Shown here in pieces: positions 1-10,062 of a DNA stretch of 64,000 nt. The notes under the pieces are model-generated. The model made no database searches. It saw only the letters and a program-made list of their open reading frames with translations, and was not told where the DNA came from. The stretch's first letter is position 1, and each line of letters begins with the position of its first letter. The position numbers and the translations under genes were made by a program. This stretch comes from Gemmatimonadota bacterium (GTDB lineage Bacteria; Gemmatimonadota; Gemmatimonadetes; Longimicrobiales; Gaopeijiaceae): the NCBI GenBank assembly GCA_022571515.1, contig JACZXQ010000018.1, positions 19,439 through 83,438 of the forward strand, written 5' to 3'.

Positions 1-2
1 AG

Positions 3-401
3 TCCACGGGCTTCTTCCGAAACAAGACAAGAAACATCATCGCCTTTGCCCAGGGCGTGGTGGAAGACCACGGGGGCGAGGTTCCACGGACCATGGCCGA
101 GCTCACTGCTCTCCCGGGCATCGGGCGCAAAACGGCGAACGTGGTGCTTGGAAATGCGTTCGGGGTCGAGGAGGGCGTGGTGGTCGATACCCACGTCAAG
201 CGCTTGTCGAGACTTCTGGACTTCAGCGCGGAAAAGGCGCCGGAAAAGATCGAGCGGGACCTCATGGCGCTCTTCCCGAACGAGCGTTGGACGATGCTCG
301 CTCACCTCTTGATCTTCCACGGACGCCGGGTGTGTGATGCGCGCAAGCCGCGCTGCGAGGCATGTGTGGCCTCGCACCTCTGTCCGTCGTCCCGGGTATG
401 A
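3..401 (+). CDS. nth: Endonuclease III, 5'-truncated by the window edge
   Basis: DNA glycosylase/AP lyase that removes oxidised pyrimidines in base-excision repair. The open frame runs in from the window edge, so about the first 40% of the usual ~210 residues is missing. The helix-hairpin-helix segment LPGIGRKTANVVLG carries the catalytic Lys. The catalytic Asp lies in VDTHVKRL. The C-terminus has the [4Fe-4S] spacing C-X6-C-X2-C-X5-C (CDARKPRCEACVASHLC). The gene ends at TGA 399-401, followed by a short gap to the HD-domain gene on the same strand. Confidence 0.94.
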   Translation, partial: STGFFRNKTRNIIAFAQGVVEDHGGEVPRTMAELTALPGIGRKTANVVLGNAFGVEEGVVVDTHVKRLSRLLDFSAEKAPEKIERDLMALFPNERWTMLAHLLIFHGRRVCDARKPRCEACVASHLCPSSRV

Positions 402-452
402 TGGACATCCTTTCACACCGCACAGCCTTGAAAGCATGGGGGGCATTCGAGT

Positions 453-1025
453 ATGGCGCTTCCGGATAGGGCCGAGGGGCTCGCTCTTCTCGAGTCGTGG
501 GTCGAGAACGAGGGACTCAGAAAGCACATGTTCGCGGTCGAGGCGGTGATGCGGCATTACGCGCGACTACTGGGTGAGGAAGAGGAGCTTTGGGGCCAGG
601 TGGGCCTGCTCCACGACTTGGATTGGGAAAAGCACCCTGACGAGCATCCGAACCGCGCCATCGCAGAGTTCGAAAGCCGAGGATATCCGCCGGAGTTCGT
701 GCGTGCGGTTCAGGCCCATGCACCGGAGCGTACCGGGGTGGAGCCCGAGGCAAGGCTCGAAAAGGTGCTCTTCGCCTGCGACGAGCTTTCGGGGTTGGTC
801 TACGCGTGCTGCCTCGTGCGACCCAACGGGATCGACGATCTGAGCCCGAAGTCGGTGACCAAGAAGCTCAAGGACAAGGCGTTTGCCGCCGGGGTCAACC
901 GCGACGACGTCGCGCGCGGCGTCGAGCTCATGGAGATGGAACGGGCGGAACACATTCAGAACGTGATCGACGGAATGCGCGAGGTCGCGGACACGCTTGC
1001 CATTCGAGCGGAGGACCGGAGCTGA
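453..1025 (+). CDS. HD-domain (HDIG-type) phosphohydrolase
   Basis: A 190-residue soluble protein of the HD superfamily of metal-dependent phosphohydrolases. His25 and the His54-Asp55 pair in GLLHDLDWE fit the metal-binding core, and a further HAPERTG segment lies downstream. No nucleotide-synthetase or receiver domain is attached, so the substrate cannot be read from sequence. It starts at ATG 453, 51 bp after nth, and stops 4 bp before the metalloprotease start, so the two are probably co-transcribed. The family call is firm; the precise function is unknown. Confidence 0.82.
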   Translation: MALPDRAEGLALLESWVENEGLRKHMFAVEAVMRHYARLLGEEEELWGQVGLLHDLDWEKHPDEHPNRAIAEFESRGYPPEFVRAVQAHAPERTGVEPEARLEKVLFACDELSGLVYACCLVRPNGIDDLSPKSVTKKLKDKAFAAGVNRDDVARGVELMEMERAEHIQNVIDGMREVADTLAIRAEDRS

Positions 1026-1029
1026 ATCG

Positions 1030-3540
1030 ATGATCTTCTCAGCCCGTATCGTATTGTTGACCGCCGCGTTCGCGGGAGTATCCCCACGTCCCGGCATGGC
1101 CCAGACGGACGTCGAGATCCTTGCGGCGATGTACGGAACCCGGGTTCCGGACGGTTACTACGAGGTTCTGCGGCAGAATCCCGACGCGTTTCGGTTCCAG
1201 CATGGATGGAGAAGCCCACTGCGCACCCGTGAGCCTTCCGGGTTGAGTAACCGGTTGGGTGGTCCGGCCCTGGTTCTTGGACCCCGTCCGTTGCCCGCGC
1301 TCGGCACCTTCAGATTCCCGGTGATCCTTGGGCTCTATGCGGACTCGGATCCGCTCCTCGGCGAGCCCCCCTTCACGCGGGAAGCGGTCCAGGCCCACTT
1401 TTTCGACGGTCCGAACCAGCAGGGGCTGTCGATCGCTGAGTACTACACGGAGATCTCGGGTGGCCGCGCCACTCTGGTCGGCGAGACGCAAGATTGGGTG
1501 AAGACCAGCCGCTCGGCGGCCGACGTCACCGGGAACTCCAACGGCCTCGACTCCTCAGGTGACGTGACCGGCTTCATCCTGGAGATCCTCGGGGTCGTTG
1601 ACGACGGTTCCATCGATTGGGGCACCTACGACAACGACGGGCCGGACGGCGAACCGAACTCGGGTGACGACGACGGTTTCGTGGATGTGCTCTCCGTCCT
1701 ACACCCTACCGCCGGGGCAGAGTGCACCAGCAACGCGCTGCACGTTTGGTCACACCTGTGGAGCCTCCAGAGCCGGAGCGGCGTCACGTATACGACCACC
1801 TCACCTTCGGCCAACGGCGGGCAGATCGTCGTGAACGACTACACGATCACGCCTGCGCGTGCTTGCAACCAGGTGACGATCAACGAGATCGGGGTGTTCT
1901 CACACGAGTTGGGGCACGGGTTCGGGCTGCCGGATCTCTACGCGGTAGGAGGCCAGCACGCGGGAATCGGCCAGTGGGGCCTCATGGGGTCGGGCAGCTT
2001 CGGTTGCAACCAGGAAGCGATCAACACGGCCCGGCCTTGCCACATGTCCGCGTGGAGCAAGGAGGCGCTGGGGTGGGCCGACATCGAGGTCCTCGCACCG
2101 GATATGGATCATGGTGTGCTCACGCTTGACCCGGTGGAGACCGGTGGCAAGGTCTATCGGGTGGACGCCAATGACGGCTCTGGCGACTACTATCTGCTCG
2201 AGAACCGCCAGCGGCTGGGAAGCGACATCGACTTGCCGTCGCCTGGGTTGCTGATCTGGCGGATCGATCCGGCTGTGGCTGTCGGCCAGTGGGCGGTCAA
2301 CCGCGTCAACTCGGATGAGGACCGCATGGGAGTATGGCTCCAACAGGCGGATGGAGAGAACGATCTGGGCCAAGCGGGCCGTGGACGCGGCGATCCGGGC
2401 GATCCCTTTCCGGGTTCTACATCCAACCAGGTCTTCCATGCCGCCTCGAGTCCCGCATCCGTGACGCACGAGGGCGCAACGGCAGGTGTCACGGTCACGG
2501 AGATCACGACCGTCGGCCAGCAGATTCAGTTTCGTCTGCTCACCCGATTCCAGTCGATCAGCGTTCAATCGGTGGGGACAACCGGGGGTGGGAGTCTTTT
2601 CACGATCGATGGTGTGCCCCAGTCGGCCGACCCGTTCGTCTTCCAGTCGGCGCCCTTCCAGGCGCACTCGATCGAGGCCGCAGGCGGCGACCCTCCCGTG
2701 AATGGCATCCGCAATGGTTTCTCGTCGTGGGACGACGCCTCGCCGCGCTCACGGGATTGGGTGACGGGCATCGCCGATGCCATCCTGATCGCGTCGTATA
2801 GTACTCCGGAGGTGCAATTCGATGTCGAACTCGTCACCCCGTCCGAAGGGGTGTCGCCCGGAGCCATTGTGAAGTCGCCGCCGTCCGAGCCCGGATGGAT
2901 CTTGCTGGGTGCCCCCGTGAGCGTTCTAGCCGATGCGCGTACGGGGTTCGCATTCGACTCCTGGACGGGGGAACTCGCCGGAATGCCCAACCCGGCCGTG
3001 GTGACGCTCAACACGCCAACCACCGCCGGGGCCGTGTTCGGTTTGACCTACGGGTTTGGCGAAGCCACACCATCTGAGCTCAGCCTGAACGCGGTGGATG
3101 CCGTCGACGTGACCTTCGAGGTCGTGAACGGCAACGCGCCCGTGCGCTGGATCGCCCAAGGCACGTTCCCAACCGGCCTCGGGTTCGATACGGATGCCGG
3201 GACGCTGTCGGGCGTACCCATCGTCGACGGTGACTTCCCGGTTACGCTGAGGGCGATCGACGCGATCGGCCTCCAGGCGGTGCTCGACCTCACGATCCGT
3301 ATCGGACCGCCGGCCGCGACCCTTCAGGATATGGCGGCGCCCTTCCTCCAGACAGGGCAGGTTGATCCCAACCTGGCGCTCTTCCTGGATGGAAAGGGCA
3401 ATCAGGACGGCACATACGACCTGGGAGATTTCCGGGCCTACGTCCTCGTTGCCCCGCCGAGCGCGTCCCTGCTGCGATCACCTGGGCCGGTCGAGATGGT
3501 GATCCCTATCAGGCTCTCGAAAGACGGGGGGGGCCGATGA
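1030..3540 (+). CDS. Secreted M6-family (immune inhibitor A-like) metalloprotease
   Basis: An 836-residue exported zinc peptidase. ATG 1030 is preferred because it opens a clean signal peptide (MIFSARIVLLTAAFAGVS...MAQ); an in-frame ATG at 997 lies inside the previous gene. The zinc site is HELGHGFGLPD beginning at His292, followed by a Met-turn-like GLMGSGSF, as in M6 proteases. The C-terminal part appears modular: an InlB-type beta segment around 610-668 (GFAFDSWTGEL), an Ig-like putative domain around 677-757, then a Ca-binding dockerin-like loop (DGKGNQDGTYDLGDF) near 780-800. The stop overlaps the next lipoprotein gene by 4 bp. No type IX sorting tail is visible. Confidence 0.88.
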   Translation: MIFSARIVLLTAAFAGVSPRPGMAQTDVEILAAMYGTRVPDGYYEVLRQNPDAFRFQHGWRSPLRTREPSGLSNRLGGPALVLGPRPLPALGTFRFPVILGLYADSDPLLGEPPFTREAVQAHFFDGPNQQGLSIAEYYTEISGGRATLVGETQDWVKTSRSAADVTGNSNGLDSSGDVTGFILEILGVVDDGSIDWGTYDNDGPDGEPNSGDDDGFVDVLSVLHPTAGAECTSNALHVWSHLWSLQSRSGVTYTTTSPSANGGQIVVNDYTITPARACNQVTINEIGVFSHELGHGFGLPDLYAVGGQHAGIGQWGLMGSGSFGCNQEAINTARPCHMSAWSKEALGWADIEVLAPDMDHGVLTLDPVETGGKVYRVDANDGSGDYYLLENRQRLGSDIDLPSPGLLIWRIDPAVAVGQWAVNRVNSDEDRMGVWLQQADGENDLGQAGRGRGDPGDPFPGSTSNQVFHAASSPASVTHEGATAGVTVTEITTVGQQIQFRLLTRFQSISVQSVGTTGGGSLFTIDGVPQSADPFVFQSAPFQAHSIEAAGGDPPVNGIRNGFSSWDDASPRSRDWVTGIADAILIASYSTPEVQFDVELVTPSEGVSPGAIVKSPPSEPGWILLGAPVSVLADARTGFAFDSWTGELAGMPNPAVVTLNTPTTAGAVFGLTYGFGEATPSELSLNAVDAVDVTFEVVNGNAPVRWIAQGTFPTGLGFDTDAGTLSGVPIVDGDFPVTLRAIDAIGLQAVLDLTIRIGPPAATLQDMAAPFLQTGQVDPNLALFLDGKGNQDGTYDLGDFRAYVLVAPPSASLLRSPGPVEMVIPIRLSKDGGGR

Positions 3541-3905
3541 GGCGGCCAGCAGCGCTGCTACTCCTCCTGGCGGCTTTTGGGCTCCAGGGCTGTGGCGATT
3601 CAGGGCCTCAGGGTCCGGGTGCGCTTTCGGCGGTCGTGGAGAGCCGGGACGCATCCGTCGGCGCCGTTGTTCTCAGCGTCTCGGGCCCGGGTGTCACCGG
3701 CTTCCAGGCGGTGGGGTCCACCCGGTTATTCAGTTCGGGTACGCAGCGCCTCGTGCTCGTAGGGGCGGGGAGCGGGCCGCTACAGTTCAACATCTTGGTG
3801 AGCGACCGAGCGGCAAGCGCTCCTACGGTTGGGGTGGTCGAGGCCGTCGATGTGACCAATGCGAGGTTGGGCGTCGCCGGATTGAGCGTAAGGGTGGAGC
3901 GCTGA
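3537..3905 (+). CDS. Small lipoprotein, possibly a partner of the M6 protease
   Basis: A 122-residue predicted lipoprotein. A hydrophobic leader ends in a lipobox-like LQGC at about residues 16-19, so the mature N-terminus would be a lipidated Cys. The remainder is rich in Val, Gly and Ser and looks like a single beta-sandwich (VGAVVLSVSGPGVTGFQAV, then LVLVGAGSGPLQF). The ATG overlaps the protease stop codon (ATGA), so translation is probably coupled. The beta pattern recalls cohesin-like carrier domains and the protease ends in a dockerin-like loop, but homology to cohesin is not established from sequence alone. Confidence 0.7.
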   Translation: MRRPAALLLLLAAFGLQGCGDSGPQGPGALSAVVESRDASVGAVVLSVSGPGVTGFQAVGSTRLFSSGTQRLVLVGAGSGPLQFNILVSDRAASAPTVGVVEAVDVTNARLGVAGLSVRVER

Positions 3906-3927
3906 GGATTCTTGGAAGGGAGATCAG

Positions 3928-4038
3928 GTGACGACAAAAACCATCGTGACCATGGTGGCAATCATGGCGTTCGTCTGGGGTGGGTTCGCTCTGGCGCTGC
4001 TGACCGCGATTCGAAAGGAAGCCGGCAAGGGAGAGTAG
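3928..4038 (+). CDS. MetS-like NSS-transporter small subunit (36 aa)
   Basis: A 36-codon gene, GTG 3928 to TAG 4036-4038, preceded by a GGAAGGGAGA ribosome-binding site. It encodes one membrane helix (TIVTMVAIMAFVWGGFALAL) followed by a short basic tail ending KEAGKGE. The pattern, especially VWGGFALAL after an I-x2-M segment, matches the MetS-type small subunits that accompany sodium:neurotransmitter-symporter-family amino acid transporters such as MetP. Such genes normally sit next to the transporter. Here the neighbours are a lipoprotein gene and carB, so it is an orphan. The call rests on pattern and size. Confidence 0.6.
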   Translation: MTTKTIVTMVAIMAFVWGGFALALLTAIRKEAGKGE

Positions 4039-4171
4039 GGGACCTCGGCTGCGTCGCGGGCGGTTGTTCCTCGGGTCGTACCCGCGCTCTAAAGCGTCTT
4101 GCCGGTGTGCGCAGAATCAGTAGGTTCTTCCTCAATGCGCATGACCTGGATCTCCCGGCTCCGGCGACCCA

Positions 4172-7100
4172 TTGCCTAGACGCTCCGACCTCGATTCCAT
4201 CCTCATCCTGGGCTCTGGCCCTATCGTCATCGGTCAGGGCTGCGAGTTCGACTATTCCGGCACTCAGGCCGTGCGAGCGCTCAAGGAGGAGGGATACCGG
4301 GTCGTCCTGGTGAACTCCAATCCAGCCACGATCATGACGGACCCGGATCTGGCGGACCGCACCTACATCGAGCCGCTCACCGCCGATTGGGTCGAGCGGG
4401 TCATCGAGCGCGAGAAGCCCGACGCGCTGCTGCCGACCATGGGTGGGCAGACGGCCCTCAACCTCGCGATGGAGTTGCATGAGCGTGGCACGCTCGAGAA
4501 GCACGGCGTCGAACTGATCGGTGCCGACGCCCGCTCGATCAGAATGGCGGAAAACCGTGAGGAATTCGCCGCCGCGATGGCACGCATCGGCCTGGCGGTT
4601 CCCAGCGGCGGGTTCGCCAAGACCGTGGACGAGGCCATGGAGATCGTCGATGATACCGGCTACCCGGCCATCATCCGATCATCGTTCACACTCGGAGGCA
4701 CGGGTGGCGGCATCGCGTACAACCGTGACGAGTTCCGGGTGATGGTGCGGAAGGGCCTCGACGCCTCGCCGACCACGGAAGTCCAGATCGACCGCAGCGT
4801 GATCGGCTGGAAGGAATTCGAGCTCGAGGTCGTGCGGGACAGATCGGATAACGTGATCATCGTCTGCTCCATCGAGAACTTCGACCCGATGGGCGTGCAC
4901 ACGGGCGACTCGATCACCGTCGCCCCCGTACAGACGCTCACGGACGTGGAGTACCAGGAGCTACGGAACGCATCCATCGCGATCATTCGCGAGATCGGTG
5001 TGGAGGCCGGAGGGTGCAACATCCAGTTTGCGGTCAACCCCCAGACCGGCGAGATCCTGGTGATCGAGATGAATCCGCGGGTCTCTCGGTCCTCGGCGCT
5101 GGCGTCCAAGGCGACCGGATTCCCGATCGCGCGCGTGGGGGCCAAGCTTGCTGTGGGATACCTGCTCCACGAGTTGCCCAATGACATCACCAAGACCACC
5201 CCGGCCTCGTTCGAACCCACCCTGGACTACGTGGTTGTCAAGTTCCCCCGCTTCGCGTTCGAGAAGTTTCCCGAGGTCGATCGGACCCTAGGTGTGCAGA
5301 TGAAGGCGGTTGGCGAGACCATGGCCATCGGTCGGACCTTTCGGGCCGCCTGGCAAAAGGGCCTGCGCGGCCTGGAGATCGACCGAGAGGGTTGGGTGAC
5401 CGCCGAGCGTCCGATCGACGACGGGCTCACGGACGAGGAGCCGGAGACCTTGCTGGCCGCCCTACGAAGGCCCACTGCCGAACGGCCCTTTCAGATCAAG
5501 CGCGCCCTGTTGAGCGGGCTCGGCGTGGAGGAGATCCACGATGCCACCAGCATCGATCTGTGGTTCCTGAGGCAGCTCGAGGAGATCGTCGAGCTGGAGG
5601 GCTGGTACGCCGGACTGTCCGACCCGGGATTCGCCGAGGTGCGTGAGATGAAGCGCAACGGCTTCAGCGACTGCCAGATGGCGGGGTTGAGGGGCGAGAG
5701 GGAAGACGCCGTGCGCCAGAGGCGCTGGGACCTGGGCATCCGGCCGACCTACAACGTCGTGGATACCTGCGCGGGCGAGTTTCCCGCGGCGACCCCCTAC
5801 TTCTATTCCTCGTATGAGGACGAGGATGAATCGACCCGGTCGGACCGCAAGAAGGTCATCATCCTCGGCAGCGGCCCGAACCGAATAGGGCAGGGAATCG
5901 AGTTCGACTATTGCTGCGTGCAGGCCGTGCTCGCTCTCCGCGAGGCCGGGTTCGAGACCATCATGATCAACTCGAATCCGGAAACCGTCTCCACCGACTT
6001 CGACATCAGCGACAAGCTCTACTTCGAATCGCTCACGCTCGAGGATGTGCTCGAGATCATCCACAAGGAGGACCCCGAGGGCGTGATCGTGCAACTCGGC
6101 GGCCAGACCCCCCTCAAGTTGGCGAAGCCGCTCGCGGCGCTAGGGACGACTATCCTGGGCACGTCGGTCGACGCGATCGACCGCGCCGAGGATCGCGAGC
6201 GCTTCAGCGAGGTGTGCAGGAAGATCAAGGCCCGCGTCCCAGAGAACGGCACCGCCACCAGTGTGGAGCAGGCGATCGGGGTCGCCGAAGGCATCGGGTA
6301 CCCGGTGCTCGTGCGCCCCAGTTACGTGCTCGGCGGCAGGGCCATGGAGATCGTCTACGACGAACCCTCCTTGAGGGATTACTTCGACCGCGCCGTGCGC
6401 GCGTCACCCGATCATCCGGTGCTGGTCGATCGCTTTATCGAGGATGCCTTCGAGGCCGACGTCGACGCGCTCTCGGACGGGACCAATGTGGTGATCGGTG
6501 GGATCATGCAGCACATCGAAGATGCCGGGGTGCACTCGGGTGACTCGGCGTGCGTGTTGCCGCCGTATCTCCTGGGCGCAGACGAAATCGAGGAGATCAA
6601 GACGCTTACACGGCGGTTCGCGTTGGAGTTGGGTGTGGTCGGGCTGCTGAACGTGCAGTTCGCGATCCGCGATGGGGTCGTGTACGTGCTGGAGGTGAAC
6701 CCGCGAGCCAGCCGCACGATACCCTTCGTCAGCAAGGCTACCGGTGTGCCACTGGCCCGGCTGGCCGCGCGCGTGATAATGGGCGAGAGCCTGGTCGATC
6801 TCGATGTGCCCGAGGAGCCGCCGGTGGCCGGCGTGGCGGTCAAGGAGGCCGTTTTCCCGTTCAACCGCTTCGAGGTGGACATCTTGCTCGGGCCCGAGAT
6901 GCGGTCGACGGGCGAAGTCATGGGCTTCGACGACTCATTCGGTATGGCGATCGCCAAAGCACAGGTGGCGTCCGGCAACGCGCTGCCGGTCAAAGGCGGG
7001 ACGCTGGCGGTCACAGTCAACGATCGCGACAAGCCGACGGTGACACCGATCCTCCGCCGCTTCCACGACATGGATTTCAAGATCCTGGCGACTCGGGGGA

Positions 7101-7435
7101 CCCATGCCTACCTGACCCGCCTAGGAATTCCCTCGAAGTTGATCTACAAGGTTGGTGAGGGCCGCCCCCACATCGTCGATGCGATCGTGAGTGGGGAGGT
7201 GGACCTGCTGATCAACACGCCGATGGGCAAGAAATCCCAGTACGATGACTACGCCATGCGGCGTGCGGCGATCACGCACGGCACGCCGTACTTCACGACG
7301 ATGTCCGCGACGAGCGCCGCGTGCGACGCCCTCATCGCGTTGCGGTCGCGCACCTATCAGGTGCGCACTGTGCAGGAGCGCATCGAGGACGCGAGGCAAC
7401 GGGCCGCCTTGGTCTCCGCGGACCAACGGATCTAG
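4172..7435 (+). CDS. carB: Carbamoyl-phosphate synthase large subunit
   Basis: Makes carbamoyl phosphate from bicarbonate, ammonia and two ATP for pyrimidine and arginine synthesis. At 1087 residues it has the usual length (~1070). Two ATP-grasp halves are visible: the first opens [20 protein letters not shown] and the second, near residue 560, [20 protein letters not shown]. An oligomerisation region lies between them and a methylglyoxal-synthase-like allosteric domain at the end. The start is TTG 4172 (MPRRSDL): an in-frame stop at 4142-4144 excludes an upstream start, and MPRR is the family's normal N-terminus. carA is not in the window. Confidence 0.97.
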   Translation: MPRRSDLDSILILGSGPIVIGQGCEFDYSGTQAVRALKEEGYRVVLVNSNPATIMTDPDLADRTYIEPLTADWVERVIEREKPDALLPTMGGQTALNLAMELHERGTLEKHGVELIGADARSIRMAENREEFAAAMARIGLAVPSGGFAKTVDEAMEIVDDTGYPAIIRSSFTLGGTGGGIAYNRDEFRVMVRKGLDASPTTEVQIDRSVIGWKEFELEVVRDRSDNVIIVCSIENFDPMGVHTGDSITVAPVQTLTDVEYQELRNASIAIIREIGVEAGGCNIQFAVNPQTGEILVIEMNPRVSRSSALASKATGFPIARVGAKLAVGYLLHELPNDITKTTPASFEPTLDYVVVKFPRFAFEKFPEVDRTLGVQMKAVGETMAIGRTFRAAWQKGLRGLEIDREGWVTAERPIDDGLTDEEPETLLAALRRPTAERPFQIKRALLSGLGVEEIHDATSIDLWFLRQLEEIVELEGWYAGLSDPGFAEVREMKRNGFSDCQMAGLRGEREDAVRQRRWDLGIRPTYNVVDTCAGEFPAATPYFYSSYEDEDESTRSDRKKVIILGSGPNRIGQGIEFDYCCVQAVLALREAGFETIMINSNPETVSTDFDISDKLYFESLTLEDVLEIIHKEDPEGVIVQLGGQTPLKLAKPLAALGTTILGTSVDAIDRAEDRERFSEVCRKIKARVPENGTATSVEQAIGVAEGIGYPVLVRPSYVLGGRAMEIVYDEPSLRDYFDRAVRASPDHPVLVDRFIEDAFEADVDALSDGTNVVIGGIMQHIEDAGVHSGDSACVLPPYLLGADEIEEIKTLTRRFALELGVVGLLNVQFAIRDGVVYVLEVNPRASRTIPFVSKATGVPLARLAARVIMGESLVDLDVPEEPPVAGVAVKEAVFPFNRFEVDILLGPEMRSTGEVMGFDDSFGMAIAKAQVASGNALPVKGGTLAVTVNDRDKPTVTPILRRFHDMDFKILATRGTHAYLTRLGIPSKLIYKVGEGRPHIVDAIVSGEVDLLINTPMGKKSQYDDYAMRRAAITHGTPYFTTMSATSAACDALIALRSRTYQVRTVQERIEDARQRAALVSADQRI

Positions 7436-7439
7436 CGGG

Positions 7440-8414
7440 GTGCCCCCGACCGGCTTCCTGCTCCATCCCGCCTCCGCACTTCACGACACCGGGTGGAATC
7501 ACCCCGAGCACCAGGGGCGCCTCCGAGCGCTGTCGTCGACGGTCGGCAAGGACCTGCTGACGCTCCACCAGGCGGTGGTACAGGTCGACTGCCGGGATGC
7601 CTTGGAAGAGGACCTCCTGCGCGTCCACACGTCCGACCACGTGGAGTTGGTACGGGCGGCGGTCGAGCTGGCCAAAGCCGACGACATCCGGACGTTACTC
7701 ACCGAGGACACGCCCGTCTCCGCGGCGTCGTGGGACGCCGCAGTGGGAAGCGCAGGAGCCGTGATCACGGCGGCGGAGCGTGTGAGCGACGGTAGTCTGA
7801 GGAACGCCTTCGTGGCCACTCGTCCTCCAGGCCATCACGCCACCCCGAGCCGACCCATGGGGTTCTGCCTGTTCAACAATATCGCCGTGGCGGCTCGCTG
7901 GATGCAGGACAAGGGCCTCGCCGAGCGGGTGCTGATCGTGGACTGGGATGTGCACCACGGCAACGGTACCCAGGACATCTTCTACGCGGACCCCACCGTC
8001 GTCTACGTCTCGTTGCACCAGTATCCCCATTACCCGGGTACGGGCGCCGCGGAGGAGACGGGAGAGGGGGAGGGTGTTGGAGCCACCATCAACGTCCCGC
8101 TGCCGGCGGCCACCCCACCCGATCGTTACCGCGAGCAATTCATCGCGGCGTTGGACCGTGCGTGGGCCTTCAGCCGCCCGGACTTCGTGTTCGTGTCGGC
8201 GGGGTTCGACGTGATGGCGGGCGATCCACTGGGCGGGCAACTCCTCGAGCCTGCGGACCTCCATGCGCTCACGCGAAACCTCGTCGAACGGGTCGAGGCG
8301 GACGGCATTGGCCTCGTGGCGGCGCTCGAGGGAGGCTACGACCCCGCGCGCACGGGGCAGGGGGCAGTGGCGGTCATCAGAGCTTTGGCTGGGCTAGAAG
8401 GCCCATCCGGGTGA
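7440..8414 (+). CDS. Histone deacetylase / AcuC-family deacetylase
   Basis: A 324-residue zinc-dependent amidohydrolase of the arginase/deacetylase fold, related to class II HDACs and bacterial acetoin-utilisation or acetylpolyamine deacetylases. Visible motifs are RPPGHHA (charge relay), DWDVHHGNG starting at Asp168 (zinc ligands), SAGFD (zinc Asp) and the transition-state Tyr in LEGGYD. GTG 7440 gives MPPTGFLLHPASALHDTG, the expected N-terminus, and lies 4 bp after the carB stop; the longer frame back to 7245 overlaps carB and is rejected. The natural substrate cannot be determined. Confidence 0.92.
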   Translation: MPPTGFLLHPASALHDTGWNHPEHQGRLRALSSTVGKDLLTLHQAVVQVDCRDALEEDLLRVHTSDHVELVRAAVELAKADDIRTLLTEDTPVSAASWDAAVGSAGAVITAAERVSDGSLRNAFVATRPPGHHATPSRPMGFCLFNNIAVAARWMQDKGLAERVLIVDWDVHHGNGTQDIFYADPTVVYVSLHQYPHYPGTGAAEETGEGEGVGATINVPLPAATPPDRYREQFIAALDRAWAFSRPDFVFVSAGFDVMAGDPLGGQLLEPADLHALTRNLVERVEADGIGLVAALEGGYDPARTGQGAVAVIRALAGLEGPSG

Positions 8415-8504
8415 CGTCCGTGGCTCAACGATCGGCGGCTGGGGTATTCGGCCCTGAGCGCAATTTCGCGCAGGCACGACCAAGAACGTGAGGCAGGGCG
8501 GATC

Positions 8505-9032
8505 ATGAAACGTAGTAGTCCGCTGGAGAAATCCAGCGCTCTTATCGCGCTCGTCATTTTGGCGGCGTTGGTTCCGGTCGGGCTGGCCGGCCAGACCACC
8601 GCGCGCACAGCCGTCGAGGCCTTTGTACCACAACCCGCGGCCGAGAGGGCGATTTCTGTTCTGAAATCGCCATACTGCCCCGGCCTCATGTTGGAAGTGT
8701 GTTCGGCCTACGCGAGTGCGCTGCTGCGAGACAGCCTCCAGGACATGGCGGAAGAGGGGTGGAGCGCCGACAGTCTGGTCGATTGGGTGCTCGAAACCCA
8801 CGGCGATAGCCTGCTTGCCCTGCCGCGTGCGTCGGGACGTGGATTGGTGGCCTGGGTCGTACCTCCGGCGGCTATCTTGTTTGGACTGGGGATGGTCACC
8901 CTCTTCCTGCGCGCCGTAATGGCCCGCAGAGTGGCCGTCGCGGGCGAGTCGGAGAACCTTTCCGAGGAAGAAGAAGCCGCCCTCCAGGATGCGCTCCGAA
9001 AGTTGGACGCCGCCGAGGAACCCATCTTTTAG
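8505..9032 (+). CDS. CcmH-like cytochrome c biogenesis protein with spaced Cys pair
   Basis: A 175-residue membrane protein: N-terminal signal or anchor at about residues 13-29, a periplasmic helical domain, a second hydrophobic segment near 116-136 (LVAWVVPPAAILFGLGMV), then an acidic cytoplasmic tail. The middle section fits the CcmH/CycL fold (SPYCPGLMLEVCSAYASALL... DSLVDWVLETHGDSLLALP). The usual LRCxxC haem-thiol motif is replaced by CPGLMLEVC, two Cys separated by six residues. No other ccm gene is nearby. The family call is good; redox function with this spacing is uncertain. Confidence 0.75.
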   Translation: MKRSSPLEKSSALIALVILAALVPVGLAGQTTARTAVEAFVPQPAAERAISVLKSPYCPGLMLEVCSAYASALLRDSLQDMAEEGWSADSLVDWVLETHGDSLLALPRASGRGLVAWVVPPAAILFGLGMVTLFLRAVMARRVAVAGESENLSEEEEAALQDALRKLDAAEEPIF

Positions 9033-9081
9033 GATCGTCGCCCTGATTGACCCCCCAGCGACGTCGAGTCTAAGTTCTCGC

Positions 9082-10047
9082 ATGCCTCCAGACCCCCAGC
9101 GTCGGGAACCGCGCACGGCGGACGTACCGTCGATGCTTGACCTCGTCCGTCTGAGTCGCCGACCTCTTTTTCCTCCCGGTGGCGCCGAACTCTGCCGCCA
9201 GATCGCGCTCCTTACGGACCTCGCTGAGGGCCATGAGGTGCTCGTGGCGTCCTGCGGCTTGGGCATGATGCTGGAGTTTTTCGTGCGGGAGTATGCGGTT
9301 CTCGGTTCGGGAGTGGATGAAGACCCGCGTATGATCGAGCGAGCGGAGGACCGGGTACGCGTCGAGGGTCTAGCCGATCGGCTGCACTTCCAGCATGGGC
9401 CCATGGACGACCTTCCTTACCGCGACGAGATCTTCGATGTAGCGGTGGGGGCGCTGGGCCTGACAGCCCATGCCGACCCTTGGGAGGCGGTGCGTGAGCT
9501 GGTGCGGGTCACCAAGCTGGGTGGCACCGTGGTGTTGGTGCAACCAGTATGGAAAGCCCCGGTGGATCAGGTGCGGCGGGACGTGCTTGCCGAGCATCTC
9601 GGCGCCCGGCCGTTGATGCTCGTCGAGTGGAAGCGAATGATGCGGGAGGAAGGGTTGGACAACCTCTATACGGAAGCTTGGTCCGACGAGGAGACCGCGT
9701 TCCGCCCCCACGTGAGCAAGCCGTTCCCAGACTTCGCCGAGTTGTTCACGGTAACCGAGAAGCTTGGGATTCTGCGACGGGCCTGGAAGGAATGGGGTTG
9801 GCGTGGTGTTTGGACCGCCTTGGCCCGGGAACGCGAGGTTCACAACCTCCTGACACGAGAGCGCATACTGGGCCTGGATCTGGTGAAGGGCGTCAAAGGC
9901 GTTCTCTCCGGCCAGGGGGCGCTCATGAAGGCGACGGCCGACGACGCAGGCCATGCGGACGACGAGGCTGAGGGCGCGCCGGAGTCTGCCGGCCAACTCA
10001 GGGGTCTTCCGCTGTTCCGCGGCGGGGAGAAGAATCCAAGATCATGA
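9082..10047 (+). CDS. Class I SAM-dependent methyltransferase
   Basis: A 321-residue protein with a Rossmann-type AdoMet-binding core: motif I is degenerate (EVLVASCGLGMMLEFF), followed by GVDEDPRMIERAEDR (acidic residue after beta2) and FDVAVGALGL (motif IV region). The C-terminal ~120 residues form an extra charged helical region. ATG 9082 is chosen because the longer frame from 8989 overlaps the previous gene. It ends 15 bp before the M24 peptidase gene on the same strand. The substrate is unknown. Confidence 0.8.
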   Translation: MPPDPQRREPRTADVPSMLDLVRLSRRPLFPPGGAELCRQIALLTDLAEGHEVLVASCGLGMMLEFFVREYAVLGSGVDEDPRMIERAEDRVRVEGLADRLHFQHGPMDDLPYRDEIFDVAVGALGLTAHADPWEAVRELVRVTKLGGTVVLVQPVWKAPVDQVRRDVLAEHLGARPLMLVEWKRMMREEGLDNLYTEAWSDEETAFRPHVSKPFPDFAELFTVTEKLGILRRAWKEWGWRGVWTALAREREVHNLLTRERILGLDLVKGVKGVLSGQGALMKATADDAGHADDEAEGAPESAGQLRGLPLFRGGEKNPRS

Positions 10048-10062
10048 AAGAAGGGTGGTTGC

